DNA of 64,000 nucleotides from Rhizobacter sp. Root1221 (GCF_001425785.1 NZ_LMDI01000076.1:62001-126000), one strand, 5' to 3'; shown: positions 39,975 through 52,806, counted from the first letter of the stretch. Notes: generated from the letters alone by a model not told the origin. Made by a program: numbers and translations.

Positions 39975-40346
39975 ATGAGCGTGACCGCGAGCGACACCAT
40001 CACCGACGGCAAACTGGTCTACCTGCCGCCCGAGGCCGGTGACGTGAACACACCGCGGTTCCAGCCCGATCCCGACTGGCTCGAATCCGCGGAACCCACG
40101 TTGCAGAAGGCCGCGATGTGGCGGTGGTTCTCCACCCACTACGAAGACCCCGAAACCGCCACGCCCCACGACAGCGCCGGCAACTACCTGTTCCTGGACG
40201 GTGGCCCGTTCCTCGCCGACAAGGTGATCCCGGACCGCTTCGAGGGGTTCGTGCCCGACGAAGTGATCCAGGAACTCGTGCGCAGCGTGCAGGCCGAAGC
40301 CGGCAACGAATGGGCAGCGAAGGTGCTGGACCGTTTCGGAGGCTGA
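39975..40346 (+). CDS. Conserved-looking hypothetical protein
   Basis: 123 residues, with AGGGAGAT 7 nt upstream of the ATG. Acidic (many Asp/Glu), no membrane segment or signal peptide, with WRWFSTHYEDPE in the centre and a DEVIQELVRSVQAE helix near the end. I do not recognise it. The 3' half overlaps a minus-strand open frame (40184-40678). Confidence 0.7.
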   Translation: MSVTASDTITDGKLVYLPPEAGDVNTPRFQPDPDWLESAEPTLQKAAMWRWFSTHYEDPETATPHDSAGNYLFLDGGPFLADKVIPDRFEGFVPDEVIQELVRSVQAEAGNEWAAKVLDRFGG

Positions 40347-40678
40347 CTCACCCCGCAAGCTTCACGCTCACCCGCCCGGCGACGGGCGTGTGCGGCCATT
40401 GCACCGCGGATCGTCTCGAACAGCAAGCGGATGGCGATGCAGGCGGCCAGCACGGCCGCCAGCAGCGTGAGCAGCCGCGCGAGCCCGAACACCTCCGGCC
40501 CTTGCGCGCCGGTGCGCGCCATGCAGTCGAACGCAGCGACTGCCGACACCCCGAAGACCACCGGGGACACCAACACGCCACGAACCCACCACCGCCGCCG
40601 CACCAGCAGCGGCGCGAAGGCTGTTGCGGCGGAGACGAAGAGCAGCACCAGGCACGCCAGGTCGAACACGTCGGTCAT
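40184..40678 (-). CDS. Hypothetical membrane protein with antisense tail
   Basis: 164 residues. The first ~108 form a plausible small membrane protein with helices at ~5-25, 34-52 and 68-90. The final ~55 residues (Ser/Arg-rich) are read antisense to the 39975-40346 gene and look like a shadow, suggesting the true stop has been lost or the gene has drifted into its neighbour. Located 4 bp from the MurA-like gene on the same strand. Confidence 0.5.
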   Translation of the reverse strand: MTDVFDLACLVLLFVSAATAFAPLLVRRRWWVRGVLVSPVVFGVSAVAAFDCMARTGAQGPEVFGLARLLTLLAAVLAACIAIRLLFETIRGAMAAHARRRAGEREACGVSQPPKRSSTFAAHSLPASACTLRTSSWITSSGTNPSKRSGITLSARNGPPSRNR

Positions 40679-40681
40679 CGC

Positions 40682-42010
40682 TCACTCCCCCACCACCCAT
40701 TCGATCCGCGCGCCCAGCGCCCGCAGGTTCTCGGCAAACCGCGGGTGGGCGCGCCGGATGGGTGCGGCCTTGCGGATCACCGACTTGCCGTCGATGCTCG
40801 CAGCCAGCATCAGCATCGCGATGGCCACGCGGATGATGTACGGGCTCTCCACGGTGGCCGGCACCAGGCGCTTGCCGCCGAACGTGACCACCCGGTGCGG
40901 GTCGGACAGGAACGCGTGGGCACCGAAACGCGAGAGTTCCGACGTCCACCCCATGGCGCCGTCGTACACCTTGTTCCAGAACATCACGCTGCCTTCGGCC
41001 TGCACACCGAGCGCCACGAAGATGGGCAGCAGGTCCACCGGCAGGTAGGGCCACGGCGCCGCCTCCACCTTTTGCAGGATGTGCTGCGTGAACGGCTCGC
41101 GCACACGCAGCGGACCATGGGTTTCGGCACGCGACCAGCCGCCCTCGTGTTTCACGTGCACGCCGAACTTGGCGAACGTGCGGTCGATCAACGGGAACTG
41201 GTCGGGTGAGCTGTTGCGCACCTCCACCTGGCCGCCGGTGATGGCACCCAGCGCGAGGAAGGTCACGATCTCGTGGAAGTCTTCCGTGAACGTGAAGTCG
41301 GCGCCGCCCAGTTCGTCCACCCCTTCGATCATCAGCAGCGACGTGCCCTGCCCGGAGATGCGTGCGCCCATCGCGGACATGAACGCACAGAACTCCTGCA
41401 CGTGCGGCTCCGAGGCCGCATTGGTCAGCGTCGACGTGCCGCGCGCGAGCGCGGCGCACAGCACGAAGTTCTCGGTGGTGGTGACCGACGCGTAGTCGAG
41501 CCAGTGTTGCGTGGCATCCAGCGGGCGCAGCGAGCGGATCAGCAGCGCCCCGTCGGCACGTTCCACGGCGGCGCCGAAGCGCTCGAACACTTCCACGTGA
41601 GGGTCGATCTCGCGCACGCCCAGCGTGCAGCCCTTCACGTCGTTCTCGATGCGGGCCACCCCGAAGCGTGCCAGCAGCGGCGGCACCAGCATGACGGACG
41701 ACCGCATCGCCTCGGGCAGGCGGTCGCGGTCTTCGTCGAAGGCGGTGTCGAGGTGGTGGACTTCCAGCACGCCCGTGTGGAAGTCCATGTCGACCGCGCT
41801 GCCGAGCGCGCGGAAGATGTCGAGGATCTTGCGCACGTCCGTGATGTCGGGCACCCCACGCAGGCGCACCGGCTCGCGCGTCAGCAGCGTGGCACACAGG
41901 ATGGGCAGCACCGCGTTCTTGTTCGCCGACGGCACGATGCGTCCGCGCAGGGGGGTGCCCCCATGGACGATCAGGTCGGACAGCGGGGACGTGGCGGTGT
42001 CGGCGTGCAT
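40682..42010 (-). CDS. MurA-like enolpyruvyl transferase (UDP-GlcNAc 1-carboxyvinyltransferase family)
   Basis: 442 residues from ATG at 42010. EPSP synthase/MurA fold. K31-N32 in NKNAVLPIL matches the MurA catalytic Lys-Asn pair, and Cys128 in KGCTLGVREIDPH corresponds to the phosphoenolpyruvate-adducting Cys of MurA. Surrounding motifs differ from standard MurA (the usual LPGGCxIG is DVKGCTLG, and the RPVDLHI is REIDPHV), so this may be a paralogue acting on another nucleotide or sugar substrate instead of the essential MurA. Confidence 0.88.
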   Translation of the reverse strand: MHADTATSPLSDLIVHGGTPLRGRIVPSANKNAVLPILCATLLTREPVRLRGVPDITDVRKILDIFRALGSAVDMDFHTGVLEVHHLDTAFDEDRDRLPEAMRSSVMLVPPLLARFGVARIENDVKGCTLGVREIDPHVEVFERFGAAVERADGALLIRSLRPLDATQHWLDYASVTTTENFVLCAALARGTSTLTNAASEPHVQEFCAFMSAMGARISGQGTSLLMIEGVDELGGADFTFTEDFHEIVTFLALGAITGGQVEVRNSSPDQFPLIDRTFAKFGVHVKHEGGWSRAETHGPLRVREPFTQHILQKVEAAPWPYLPVDLLPIFVALGVQAEGSVMFWNKVYDGAMGWTSELSRFGAHAFLSDPHRVVTFGGKRLVPATVESPYIIRVAIAMLMLAASIDGKSVIRKAAPIRRAHPRFAENLRALGARIEWVVGE

Positions 42011-42148
42011 GGCGGGTCTTCTTTCTCCGGTATCGCCCCGCCGGGATGGCAGGGTCGACACGGAGCATCCGCCCGCGATGAGAACGCCGTTCGAAGGGAA
42101 ACGGGACTTTTGTGAAGTCCCGGTGAAGCCGCCGGGCCCCGCGAGCCG

Positions 42149-43288
42149 TCAGTTCGCGGCCGGGCGCAGCGCTGTCCGTGCCGCGGCCGCCAGCAGCACG
42201 GCCGCCAGCACCACGGTGGCCAGGCCGGACGTGAGCGACCGGTGTTCGGCCACGAACCCGATCAACGGCGGCCCCACCATCATCCCGAAGTAGCCCAGCG
42301 AGGCCACGGCCGCGATGCCGTCAGCGGGCTTGATGCCGGGCACGGTGGCCGCCGCGCTGAACAGCACCGGCACGATGTTCGCGAACCCGAGGCCTACCAG
42401 CGCGAACCCGAACAGCGCCACCTCGGGCGACCGTGTCAGCAGTGCGAGGCTCATGCCCGCCGCGGCCAGCAGGCCGCTGGCGCGCACCAGCAAGGCAGAC
42501 GACAACCGCGACCGCACCCAGTCGCCACCAAAACGGGCCGCGGCCATCGCCCCGCTGAAACTCGCGTAGGCGAGTGCGGCCGTGGGCGCGTCCGACTGCA
42601 GTTCCTGCTTCACGTACAACACGCTCCAGTCATACATGGCCCCTTCGGCGATGAGGCCGAGCGCGGCCAACACCCCGATCAGCAGCAGCGTGCCACGCGG
42701 CAGGATGAAGGCACTGCCGCCGCCCTCACCCGCCTTCGCGAGCCGGGGCATGGTCCAGCAGCCGAAACCCACGAGCACGAGCCCGGCCAGCGTGGCGGCC
42801 ATGAGGTGGCTCGTGGGAGCCACGCCGCCGGCCAGCAGCGCCCCGCCCACCGCCGCACCCACCATGCCGCCCAGGCTGAACATGCCGTGGAACCCGCTCA
42901 TCAACGGGCGGCCGGCACGGGCTTCGAGGTCGGTGGCCGCCACGTTGATGGACACGTCGAGCAGGCTGTTCGACACCCCGAACACGACCATCAGTGCCCA
43001 CAAGGCGGTGACATCGTCGAAGGCGAGCAGCAACCCGATGCTGGCCGCGCACACCGCCCCGGCGGCCAGCGCCACCACCCGCGGCCCGTGCCGCCCGATG
43101 AGCCGCCCGGCCTGCGTCAGGCCACCGATGGCCCCCACACCCCCGGCCAGCATCGCGAGCGCGAGCGCCTGCTCGCCCAGGCCATAGTGCAGCTTCACCG
43201 TGGGCACGTGCACGCCCCACGTGGCGAACAGCACGCCAGCCACGAGAAAGAGGGCCCGCAGGCCCCACGCGTAGAGGGGTTCGATCAT
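42149..43288 (-). CDS. MFS transporter
   Basis: 379 residues from ATG at 43288, with about 11-12 membrane helices and repeated Gly-rich motifs between helices 2 and 3 (GRLIGRHGPRV). Major facilitator superfamily proteins move small solutes by proton coupling; the substrate cannot be deduced. It follows the MFS-ABM gene on the same strand after 10 bp, so they probably form an operon. Confidence 0.93.
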   Translation of the reverse strand: MIEPLYAWGLRALFLVAGVLFATWGVHVPTVKLHYGLGEQALALAMLAGGVGAIGGLTQAGRLIGRHGPRVVALAAGAVCAASIGLLLAFDDVTALWALMVVFGVSNSLLDVSINVAATDLEARAGRPLMSGFHGMFSLGGMVGAAVGGALLAGGVAPTSHLMAATLAGLVLVGFGCWTMPRLAKAGEGGGSAFILPRGTLLLIGVLAALGLIAEGAMYDWSVLYVKQELQSDAPTAALAYASFSGAMAAARFGGDWVRSRLSSALLVRASGLLAAAGMSLALLTRSPEVALFGFALVGLGFANIVPVLFSAAATVPGIKPADGIAAVASLGYFGMMVGPPLIGFVAEHRSLTSGLATVVLAAVLLAAAARTALRPAAN

Positions 43289-43298
43289 CGGGACGGCC

Positions 43299-44954
43299 TC
43301 AATGGGGCGGATGCAGCGGTTCGGCCAGGCAGCGTGAAACCACCGGCGGGCCATCGCCGATGTGCAATTCGAGGCGGCGTTCGCGCAACGAGACGTCGTG
43401 GGCCGTGACCCGGTCGAAACGCCGCAGGTGTTCGACCCAGGATTCATCGAGCATGTACTCGAGGTAGCGGCCGGGCACGGACGGGTCGCGGAACAGCTCG
43501 CACGACAACGCACCCTGGCGCAGCCGGCTGCGTTTGGTGGCGAGCATCACCTCGCGGAATTCGTCGGCCCGGGCCGGGTCGATGTGGTACTCGATGGTGG
43601 TCATCACCGGGCCGGCGCTGGGCTCCACCGGCATCACCGGGGCCTTCCACACCTGCAGCAGCGTCATGTCTTCCAGCGCGTCATCGGAGACGGGCTTCAG
43701 GCGGCGCACCACGGTCATGGCGATCACGCCCACGACGGCCGACGTGCAGAGGCTGACCTTCAGCGAGGTGAAGGACGCGAGCTGCCCCCACAGCGCCGCC
43801 CCGAACGCGCTGCCACCCATCAGCGACATCTGGTAGATGGACATGCCCCGCGCGCGCACCCAGTTGGGCAACGAGAGCTGGGCCGACACGACGAGGGTGT
43901 TGGCCACCGAGATCACCGCCATGCCCGCCACCATCATGGCCGGCGACGCCACCCACGCGTTGGGTGCAAAGGCCACCACGATGGCCGCCACCGCCTGCAC
44001 GAAGACCCCGGTGCGCACGAGCTTGTCGCCGTCCAGGCGCTGCCGGACGCGTGGCATGTTGGCCGCGGCGATCACCGCGCCGAACCCCATCGACGCGAGC
44101 AGCAGCGTGAAGGTTCCGGCGTCACCGCCCGGCAGGTTGCGCGCCACGAGCGGCAGCAGCGACGCAAGGCCCACGGCCTGCACGAAAAACACCGAGATGC
44201 GCAGCAGCAACCCGTGCATCTGCGACGACTGGCGCACGTGCTGCACCCCCACGCGGATGGCGCCCCAGAAGCGCTCGCCCGGCAAGGCGCTCACCTTCGG
44301 CTCGGACTTCCACCGCATGATGACGAAGCCCGCACCCACCGACAGCACGGCATTGAGCGCGAACACGTAGGCGCTGCCCGCGGTGGCGATCAGCGCCCCG
44401 GCGAAGATGGGGCCCACGATGCGCGACGCGTTCATCGCCAGGCCGTTCAGCGCAAGCGCCGCCGGCAGCTGGTTGCGGGGAATGAGTTCGGGGATGATGG
44501 CGGCGAACACCGGCCAGCGCATCGCGAGGCCAATGCCGTTGGCGAACGTCAGCGCCAGCAGCAGCGGCGCGCTGATGCCGTCGCTCACGGTCACGAAGTA
44601 CAGCAGCGTGCCCACGGCCGCCACCCAGAACTGGGTGACGATGAAGTAGCGCCGGCGGTCGAGGATGTCGGCGAGCGCCCCGCTGGGCAGGCCCAGCAGG
44701 AACACCGGCAAGGTGGAGGCGGATTGCACCAGCGCCACCATCACCGGCGACGTGGTCAGCGAGGTCATCATCCACGCCGCCGCCACGTCGTTCATCCACA
44801 TGCAGATGTTGGCCGTCAGCCAGGCGCTCCACAACATGCGGAACACGGGCTGCGACAACGGTGCCCACGGCGACACCGGCGGGATGGCCGCGGGGGCTGC
44901 GGAGGTTGCGGGGGGCGGCTTCGGAATGGCAGGCTCCGGAGGAGAGCCGACCAT
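43299..44954 (-). CDS. MFS transporter with C-terminal monooxygenase-like domain
   Basis: 551 residues. After a Pro/Ala-rich N-terminus comes a 12-helix MFS of the enterobactin-exporter type (~30-425), with LPSGALADILDRRR at the helix 2-3 loop. Residues ~445-540 look like an antibiotic-biosynthesis monooxygenase (ABM) domain of ~95 residues (TTIEYHIDPARADEFREVML, with the YLEYMLDESWVEHLRR segment). The MFS-ABM architecture is known from databases, but the substrate is not. It pairs with a second MFS gene. Confidence 0.92.
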   Translation of the reverse strand: MVGSPPEPAIPKPPPATSAAPAAIPPVSPWAPLSQPVFRMLWSAWLTANICMWMNDVAAAWMMTSLTTSPVMVALVQSASTLPVFLLGLPSGALADILDRRRYFIVTQFWVAAVGTLLYFVTVSDGISAPLLLALTFANGIGLAMRWPVFAAIIPELIPRNQLPAALALNGLAMNASRIVGPIFAGALIATAGSAYVFALNAVLSVGAGFVIMRWKSEPKVSALPGERFWGAIRVGVQHVRQSSQMHGLLLRISVFFVQAVGLASLLPLVARNLPGGDAGTFTLLLASMGFGAVIAAANMPRVRQRLDGDKLVRTGVFVQAVAAIVVAFAPNAWVASPAMMVAGMAVISVANTLVVSAQLSLPNWVRARGMSIYQMSLMGGSAFGAALWGQLASFTSLKVSLCTSAVVGVIAMTVVRRLKPVSDDALEDMTLLQVWKAPVMPVEPSAGPVMTTIEYHIDPARADEFREVMLATKRSRLRQGALSCELFRDPSVPGRYLEYMLDESWVEHLRRFDRVTAHDVSLRERRLELHIGDGPPVVSRCLAEPLHPPH

Positions 44955-45023
44955 CCTATCGAAGATCCGACGGCCCTGCCGCCGAGGGTGTTAACGTTCC
45001 CGCACCAGCGTTCCCGAATCGAA

Positions 45024-47318
45024 TCAGTTCGGCAAGACGCGTGACGCCTTGATGCCGTCCACCACCTTGCCCTTGCGGGCCCGTTTGCCCACGTGGGCAG
45101 ACAGCGCGGTGGCACCCAGCGTGTCCTCCTTCGCCTTGCCCCCGCGGCCCGCTCCCTGCACCTTCAGCGAATTCGCGCAGGTGGCCACGGAGACCAGCGG
45201 GTCGTTCGCATCCACGTCCATCAGCGTGAGGCCGCGGCCGCCCTTGGGCTGCAGCTTCAGCTCGGACAGGCCGAACACCAGCAGCCGCCCGGTGAGGCTC
45301 AGACATGCCACCTGGCTGTGGCCGGCGGCCACCGGCACGGGCGGCAACACCTTCTCGTCGGCCTCGAGCGCGAGGAACCCCTTGCCCCCCTTCTGGCGGC
45401 TGACCAGGTCACCGGCATTGGCCAGCAGGCCGAACCCGCCGGTGTTGGCCAGCAGCAGCGTGGTGTCGGCGCTGGCCGCGAAGTAGTGCAGCGGCTGCGT
45501 GCCCGATTCGAGTTCCACGAGCGTGGTGATGGGCTGGCCGTCACCGCGCCCGCCCGGCAGCCCCGCCACCGGCGTGGAGTACACGCGGCCGTTGCTGCCG
45601 AACACGAGCAGGGTGTCGACCGTGCGGCACGGGAACACACCGTACAGCGCGTCACCCGCCTTGAAGCCGAGGCCACCCACCTCGATCTCGTGCCCCTTGA
45701 GCGCCCGCACCCAGCCCTTCAGGCTGACCACCACGGTCACGGGTTCGTCGATCACCTTCACCTCGGCCACGGCACGCTTTTCCGCCTGGATCAGCGTGCG
45801 GCGGTCGTCGCCGAACTGCTTGGCGTCGGCCTCGATCTCCTTGATGACCGTGCGCTTGAGCGACGACGGGTTGTTCAGGATGTCCTCGAGCTTGGCCTGG
45901 TCGGTGCGCAGGTTCGCAAGGTCCTGCTCGATCTTGATGGCCTCGAGCTTGGCAAGTTGACGCAGGCGGAGTTCGAGGATGTCCTCGGCCTGCCGGTCGC
46001 TCAGCTTGAAGCGTTCGATCAGCGCGGCCTTGGGCTCGTCCGAGTTGCGGATGATGTGGATCACCTCGTCGATGTTCAGCAGCACGAGCTGCCGGCCTTC
46101 GAGGATGTGGATGCGGCCCAGCACCTTGTCCAGGCGGAACTGCGAGCGGCGCTGCACGGTCTCGGCACGGAACGCACACCATTCGGTCAGCACCTGGCGC
46201 AGCGTCTTCTGCGTGGGCCGGCCGTCGCTGCCAATCATCGTCAGGTTGATCGACGACGAGCTCTCCAAGCTGGTGTGCGCGAGCAGCGTGGTGATCAGTT
46301 CGGCCTGCTCGATGCGGCTCGTCTTCGGTTCGAACACGAGGCGCACCGCCGAGTCCTTGCTCGACTCGTCGCGCACCGCGTCCAGCACCGACAGCACGGT
46401 GACCTTGAGCTGGACCTGTTCCGCCGACAAGGCCTTCTTGCCCGCCTTGACCTTCGGGTTCGTCAGCTCCTCGATTTCCTCCAGCACCTTCTGCGAACTG
46501 GTGCCCGGCGGCAACTCGGTGACCACGAGCTGCCACTGGCCGCGCGCCAGTTCCTCGATCTTCCAGCGTGCGCGCACCTTCAGGTTGCCGCGGCCCGTGG
46601 CATACGCCGCGCGGATCTCCTCCGGGCCGCTGATGATCTGGCCGCCACCTGCGTAGTCGGGCCCCAGGATGTGCGTGGCGAGTTCGTCGTCGGACAGCCG
46701 GTCGTTGCGGATCAGCGCCACCGCGGCCGCGGCCACTTCACGCAAGTTGTGCGACGGGATTTCGGTGGCCAGGCCCACGGCGATGCCGCTCGCGCCGTTG
46801 AGCAGCACGAACGGCAGGCGGGCCGGCAGCTGGCGCGGTTCCTCGAATTCACCGTCGTAGTTGGGGATGAAGTCGACCGTGCCTTCGTCGATCTCGTCGA
46901 GCAACAGCCGCGTGATGGGCGCGAGGCGCGCTTCCGTGTACCGCATGGCCGCCGCGCCGTCACCATCGCGCGAGCCGAAGTTGCCCTGGCCGTCGACCAG
47001 CGGGTAGCGCAGCGAGAAGTCCTGCGCCATGCGCACCATCGCGTCGTACGCCGATTGGTCGCCGTGCGGGTGGTACTTGCCCAGCACATCGCCCACCACC
47101 CGCGCGCTCTTGACGGCCTTCGGGCCGCTGGCGGTGGTGAACGCGAGGCCCATGCGCTCCATCGAGTAGAGGATGCGCCGCTGCACCGGCTTCTGGCCGT
47201 CGCAGACGTCGGGCAGCGCGCGGCCCTTGACCACGCTCAGGGCGTACTCGAGGTAGGCGCGTTCGGCGTAATGGGCCAGCGTGACGCTGTCGCCGGTATC
47301 GGGTTGGTCTTCGTTCAT
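45024..47318 (-). CDS. parC: DNA topoisomerase IV subunit A
   Basis: 764 residues. ParC cleaves and rejoins DNA to decatenate daughter chromosomes. The winged-helix/tower region is intact; the catalytic tyrosine is Tyr127 in [10 protein letters not shown], and the quinolone-resistance region has [10 protein letters not shown] (Ser89) with no resistance-like change apparent. A C-terminal beta-pinwheel follows (~500-764), shorter than in gyrase A. ATG at 47318 overlaps the transglycosylase stop as ATGA. Confidence 0.97.
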   Translation of the reverse strand: MNEDQPDTGDSVTLAHYAERAYLEYALSVVKGRALPDVCDGQKPVQRRILYSMERMGLAFTTASGPKAVKSARVVGDVLGKYHPHGDQSAYDAMVRMAQDFSLRYPLVDGQGNFGSRDGDGAAAMRYTEARLAPITRLLLDEIDEGTVDFIPNYDGEFEEPRQLPARLPFVLLNGASGIAVGLATEIPSHNLREVAAAAVALIRNDRLSDDELATHILGPDYAGGGQIISGPEEIRAAYATGRGNLKVRARWKIEELARGQWQLVVTELPPGTSSQKVLEEIEELTNPKVKAGKKALSAEQVQLKVTVLSVLDAVRDESSKDSAVRLVFEPKTSRIEQAELITTLLAHTSLESSSSINLTMIGSDGRPTQKTLRQVLTEWCAFRAETVQRRSQFRLDKVLGRIHILEGRQLVLLNIDEVIHIIRNSDEPKAALIERFKLSDRQAEDILELRLRQLAKLEAIKIEQDLANLRTDQAKLEDILNNPSSLKRTVIKEIEADAKQFGDDRRTLIQAEKRAVAEVKVIDEPVTVVVSLKGWVRALKGHEIEVGGLGFKAGDALYGVFPCRTVDTLLVFGSNGRVYSTPVAGLPGGRGDGQPITTLVELESGTQPLHYFAASADTTLLLANTGGFGLLANAGDLVSRQKGGKGFLALEADEKVLPPVPVAAGHSQVACLSLTGRLLVFGLSELKLQPKGGRGLTLMDVDANDPLVSVATCANSLKVQGAGRGGKAKEDTLGATALSAHVGKRARKGKVVDGIKASRVLPN

Positions 47319-47986
47319 CGTGCGGTTTCGGAAAGATTCGGTTGGATGCGCAGCCGCGACGCGGGCGCGGGCGGGCGTGCCTGCAGCAGCGCCCAGTAGA
47401 GTTCGAGCACCTGGTGCACGTGCGCCCGGGTTTCGGGAAGGGGCGGCATCTTGCCGCCATGTTGGCGCACCGTGCCTTCACCGGCATTCCACGCGGCCAG
47501 GGCCACGTCGATGCCGTCGTGCCGGCGCATCAGGCCGGCCATCAGCCGGGCGCCGGCCAGCACGTTGGTACGCGGGTCGAGCAGTTGTTCGGTGGTGGCG
47601 TCTGCCGTGGCGGGCATGAGCTGCATCAGCCCCACGGCCCCGCGCGGCGACACCGCCCGTGCGTTGAAGCCGCTTTCCACCGTGATGAGGGCCTTCAGCA
47701 GTTCGATGTCGATGCCGTGGGTGGCGGCCGCCTCACGCAGCACGGGCTGCAGCGAACGCACCTCCGGCGCGATTTCGAGCCACGTCAGCAGGCCACCCGC
47801 GCTGTCGGACTTGCCCGGCACCCGCTGCGTGGCGGGGTCGCCCAGCAACCGGCGGTAGCGGGCGTCCACCTGCGTGGACGCCACGTGGGCGACGCCCGCG
47901 CCATCCACGTAACCCCACAGCTCGGCCCGGGCCAGCAGCGGGGCCAATGCGAGCAGTGTGGCCGCGAGGTTCAGCGCGACGCCCAC
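47315..47986 (-). CDS. Lytic transglycosylase (SLT domain) lipid-free periplasmic protein
   Basis: 223 residues. A hydrophobic N-terminal signal (~1-21) leads to an SLT domain: Glu in [15 protein letters not shown] (~107), followed by [13 protein letters not shown] and the [10 protein letters not shown] motif near 180. It cleaves peptidoglycan glycan strands with 1,6-anhydro product formation. A GTG start at 47986 is assumed. It lies between the membrane protein gene (16 bp overlap) and parC, an unusual setting. Confidence 0.93.
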   Translation of the reverse strand: MGVALNLAATLLALAPLLARAELWGYVDGAGVAHVASTQVDARYRRLLGDPATQRVPGKSDSAGGLLTWLEIAPEVRSLQPVLREAAATHGIDIELLKALITVESGFNARAVSPRGAVGLMQLMPATADATTEQLLDPRTNVLAGARLMAGLMRRHDGIDVALAAWNAGEGTVRQHGGKMPPLPETRAHVHQVLELYWALLQARPPAPASRLRIQPNLSETAR

Positions 47987-48615
47987 ACCAGGGCTCCGGT
48001 GGCCAGCACCTGCAGCGAGAACACGATGCCGAACCCCTTCCAGCTGGGCAGGAACTGGTCGTGCATGCGTTCGACGGCCCAGTGCCGCAGCGCCGCCGCA
48101 TTCACCCGGCCGTCGACCACCATGTTGTGCTGCGTGAGCGTGCCCTCGTCGATCTGTTCGCCCACGCGGCCCACGTAATGCAACGCCACGCGCCGCATCA
48201 TGCGTGGCATGCCGGGGTTTTCGTGCAGGTACGTGCGGAACGACTGCACCAGCTTGCGCGGCGACGAGAAGGCGGTCGCGATGGCCCCGGGCCGGCGCGA
48301 CTCGATGGTGTCGAGGAAGCGCCCCAGCGTGTGGTCATAGAGGTACCCGCCGTGCGAACGGCACAGCGTGGCCAGCGCGCGGCCGATGCCGCGCTGGTGC
48401 CCGGCCAGCCCGTACAGCACCGGAAACACGAGCGCCGACAGCACCACCACGATGCCGCGGTGCATGGTGCGGTCGGACAGCCAGAAGAACAGGCCCGCGC
48501 ACACGGCGCTGATCACCACGCCGAACAGGATGCAGCGGCCCACCTCGATGGTGTAGCGGGCGCCCGACTTCAGGAGGGGCTGGGCGGCGGCGGGAGCGGA
48601 AGCAGAAGCGTTCAT
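47971..48615 (-). CDS. Hypothetical membrane protein
   Basis: 214 residues. Two or three hydrophobic segments (~28-50, ~52-70 and ~190-210) flank a charged central region with a RTYLHENPGMPRMMRRVA segment. No family recognised. It sits between parE and the transglycosylase in the topoisomerase operon; its stop overlaps the transglycosylase start by 16 bp. Confidence 0.8.
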   Translation of the reverse strand: MNASASAPAAAQPLLKSGARYTIEVGRCILFGVVISAVCAGLFFWLSDRTMHRGIVVVLSALVFPVLYGLAGHQRGIGRALATLCRSHGGYLYDHTLGRFLDTIESRRPGAIATAFSSPRKLVQSFRTYLHENPGMPRMMRRVALHYVGRVGEQIDEGTLTQHNMVVDGRVNAAALRHWAVERMHDQFLPSWKGFGIVFSLQVLATGALVWASR

Positions 48616-48633
48616 TGGGGTGTCCGTGTCATC

Positions 48634-51422
<2,789 letters not shown>

Positions 51423-51463
51423 CCGGGCCGGCAAGGTCCGCCCGAAAACACTACAGTGTCGGG

Positions 51464-52678
51464 ATGACCAGAACCGCCCCGCCCCCGTTGTCGATGGTTC
51501 AGGTGCTCGCCTGCGCCGGACTGATCGTCACGCTGTCGATGGGCATCCGCCACGGCTTCGGCCTGTGGCTGCAGCCCATCACGATGGAGCGGGGCTGGAC
51601 GCGCGAGACCTTCGCGTTCGCACTGGCCATCCAGAACCTCGCGTGGGGCGTGGCCACCCCGTTCGCCGGCATGCTGGCCGACCGGTTCGGCGCGTTCCGC
51701 GTGCTGGTCTCCTGCGCGGTGCTGTACGGCCTCGGCCTGGCCGGCATGGCGGTGGCCACCACCGGCCTCGCGTTCACCACCAGCGCCGGCATCGTGCTGG
51801 GCCTGGCCCAGTCGGGCACCACCTACGCGGTGGTGTATGGCGTGATCGGCCGCAACGTGCCGGCCGACCGGCGCAGCTGGGCCATGGGCGTGGCCGCGGC
51901 CGCCGGCTCGTTCGGACAGTTCCTGATGGTGCCGGTGGAAAACGCGCTGATCAGCCAGCTCGGCTGGCAAGGCGCGCTGTTCGCGCTGGGCGTGGTGGCG
52001 CTGGCCATCGTGCCGCTGGCCCTCGGCCTGAAAGAAGCGCCGTTCGCCAAACCCACGGCCGCGCAGCAAAGCATCGGCGGCGCCATCCGCGAGGCCTTCG
52101 GGTACCCGAGTTTCGTGCTGCTGATGGCGGGCTACTTCGTCTGCGGCTTCCAGGTGGTGTTCATCGGCGTGCACATGCCCAGCTACCTGAAGGACCACGG
52201 GCTGACCGCCAACGTGGCCACCACCGCGCTCGCGTTGATCGGCCTGTTCAACGTGATCGGCACCTACGCGGCCGGATCGCTGGGCCAGGTGTTCCCGAAA
52301 CGCTACATCCTCTCGGCCATCTACCTGCTGCGGTCGGTGGTGATCGTGATCTTCCTGAACGTGCCGCTGTCGCCGATGAGCGTGTACGTGTTCGCGGCCA
52401 CGATGGGCGTGCTGTGGCTGTCCACCGTGCCCCCCACCAACGCCATGGTGGCGCAGATCTTCGGCGTGCGCCACCTGTCCATGCTGGGCGGGTTCGTGTT
52501 CTTCAGCCACCAGATCGGCTCGTTCCTCGGCGTGTGGCTGGGCGGCCGCCTGTACGACGCCACCGGCAGCTACGACGTGGTGTGGTGGATCGCGGTGGGC
52601 CTCGGCGTGTTCGCCGCGCTCGTGAACCTGCCCGTGCGCGAGACGGCCATCGAGCGGCCCGTCGCCCAGCCCGCATGA
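51464..52678 (+). CDS. MFS transporter (oxalate/formate or monocarboxylate-like)
   Basis: 404 residues from ATG at 51464, with 12 membrane helices and a GMLADRFGAFRVLV loop. It starts with GIRHGFGLWLQPITMERGWTRETFAFALA, the signature of the monocarboxylate/oxalate-formate group (many members annotated as such), but the substrate is unresolved. It is followed by a tiny open frame overlapping its stop and then by the short-chain dehydrogenase. Confidence 0.93.
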   Translation: MTRTAPPPLSMVQVLACAGLIVTLSMGIRHGFGLWLQPITMERGWTRETFAFALAIQNLAWGVATPFAGMLADRFGAFRVLVSCAVLYGLGLAGMAVATTGLAFTTSAGIVLGLAQSGTTYAVVYGVIGRNVPADRRSWAMGVAAAAGSFGQFLMVPVENALISQLGWQGALFALGVVALAIVPLALGLKEAPFAKPTAAQQSIGGAIREAFGYPSFVLLMAGYFVCGFQVVFIGVHMPSYLKDHGLTANVATTALALIGLFNVIGTYAAGSLGQVFPKRYILSAIYLLRSVVIVIFLNVPLSPMSVYVFAATMGVLWLSTVPPTNAMVAQIFGVRHLSMLGGFVFFSHQIGSFLGVWLGGRLYDATGSYDVVWWIAVGLGVFAALVNLPVRETAIERPVAQPA

Positions 52679-52806
52679 GGACTGCCGCCGTGCGCCGCCT
52701 GCTCGCCTGGGCGCTCACCGGTGCCGCGCTCGTGGCCGTGTTCCTGGCGTACCTGAACCCGCAACTCGCGTTGACCCTCGCCAACCAGCTCTGGAACTGC
52801 TTCTAG
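52675..52806 (+). CDS. Small membrane peptide overlapping the MFS stop
   Basis: 43 residues. ATG at 52675 overlaps the MFS stop (ATGA). One helix of ~20 hydrophobic residues (LLAWALTGAALVAVFLAYL) and a C-terminal NPQLALTLANQLWNCF with a Cys near the end. Too short for a confident call, but the 4-base overlap and abutting next start are typical of a real coding unit. Role unknown. Confidence 0.55.
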   Translation: MRTAAVRRLLAWALTGAALVAVFLAYLNPQLALTLANQLWNCF

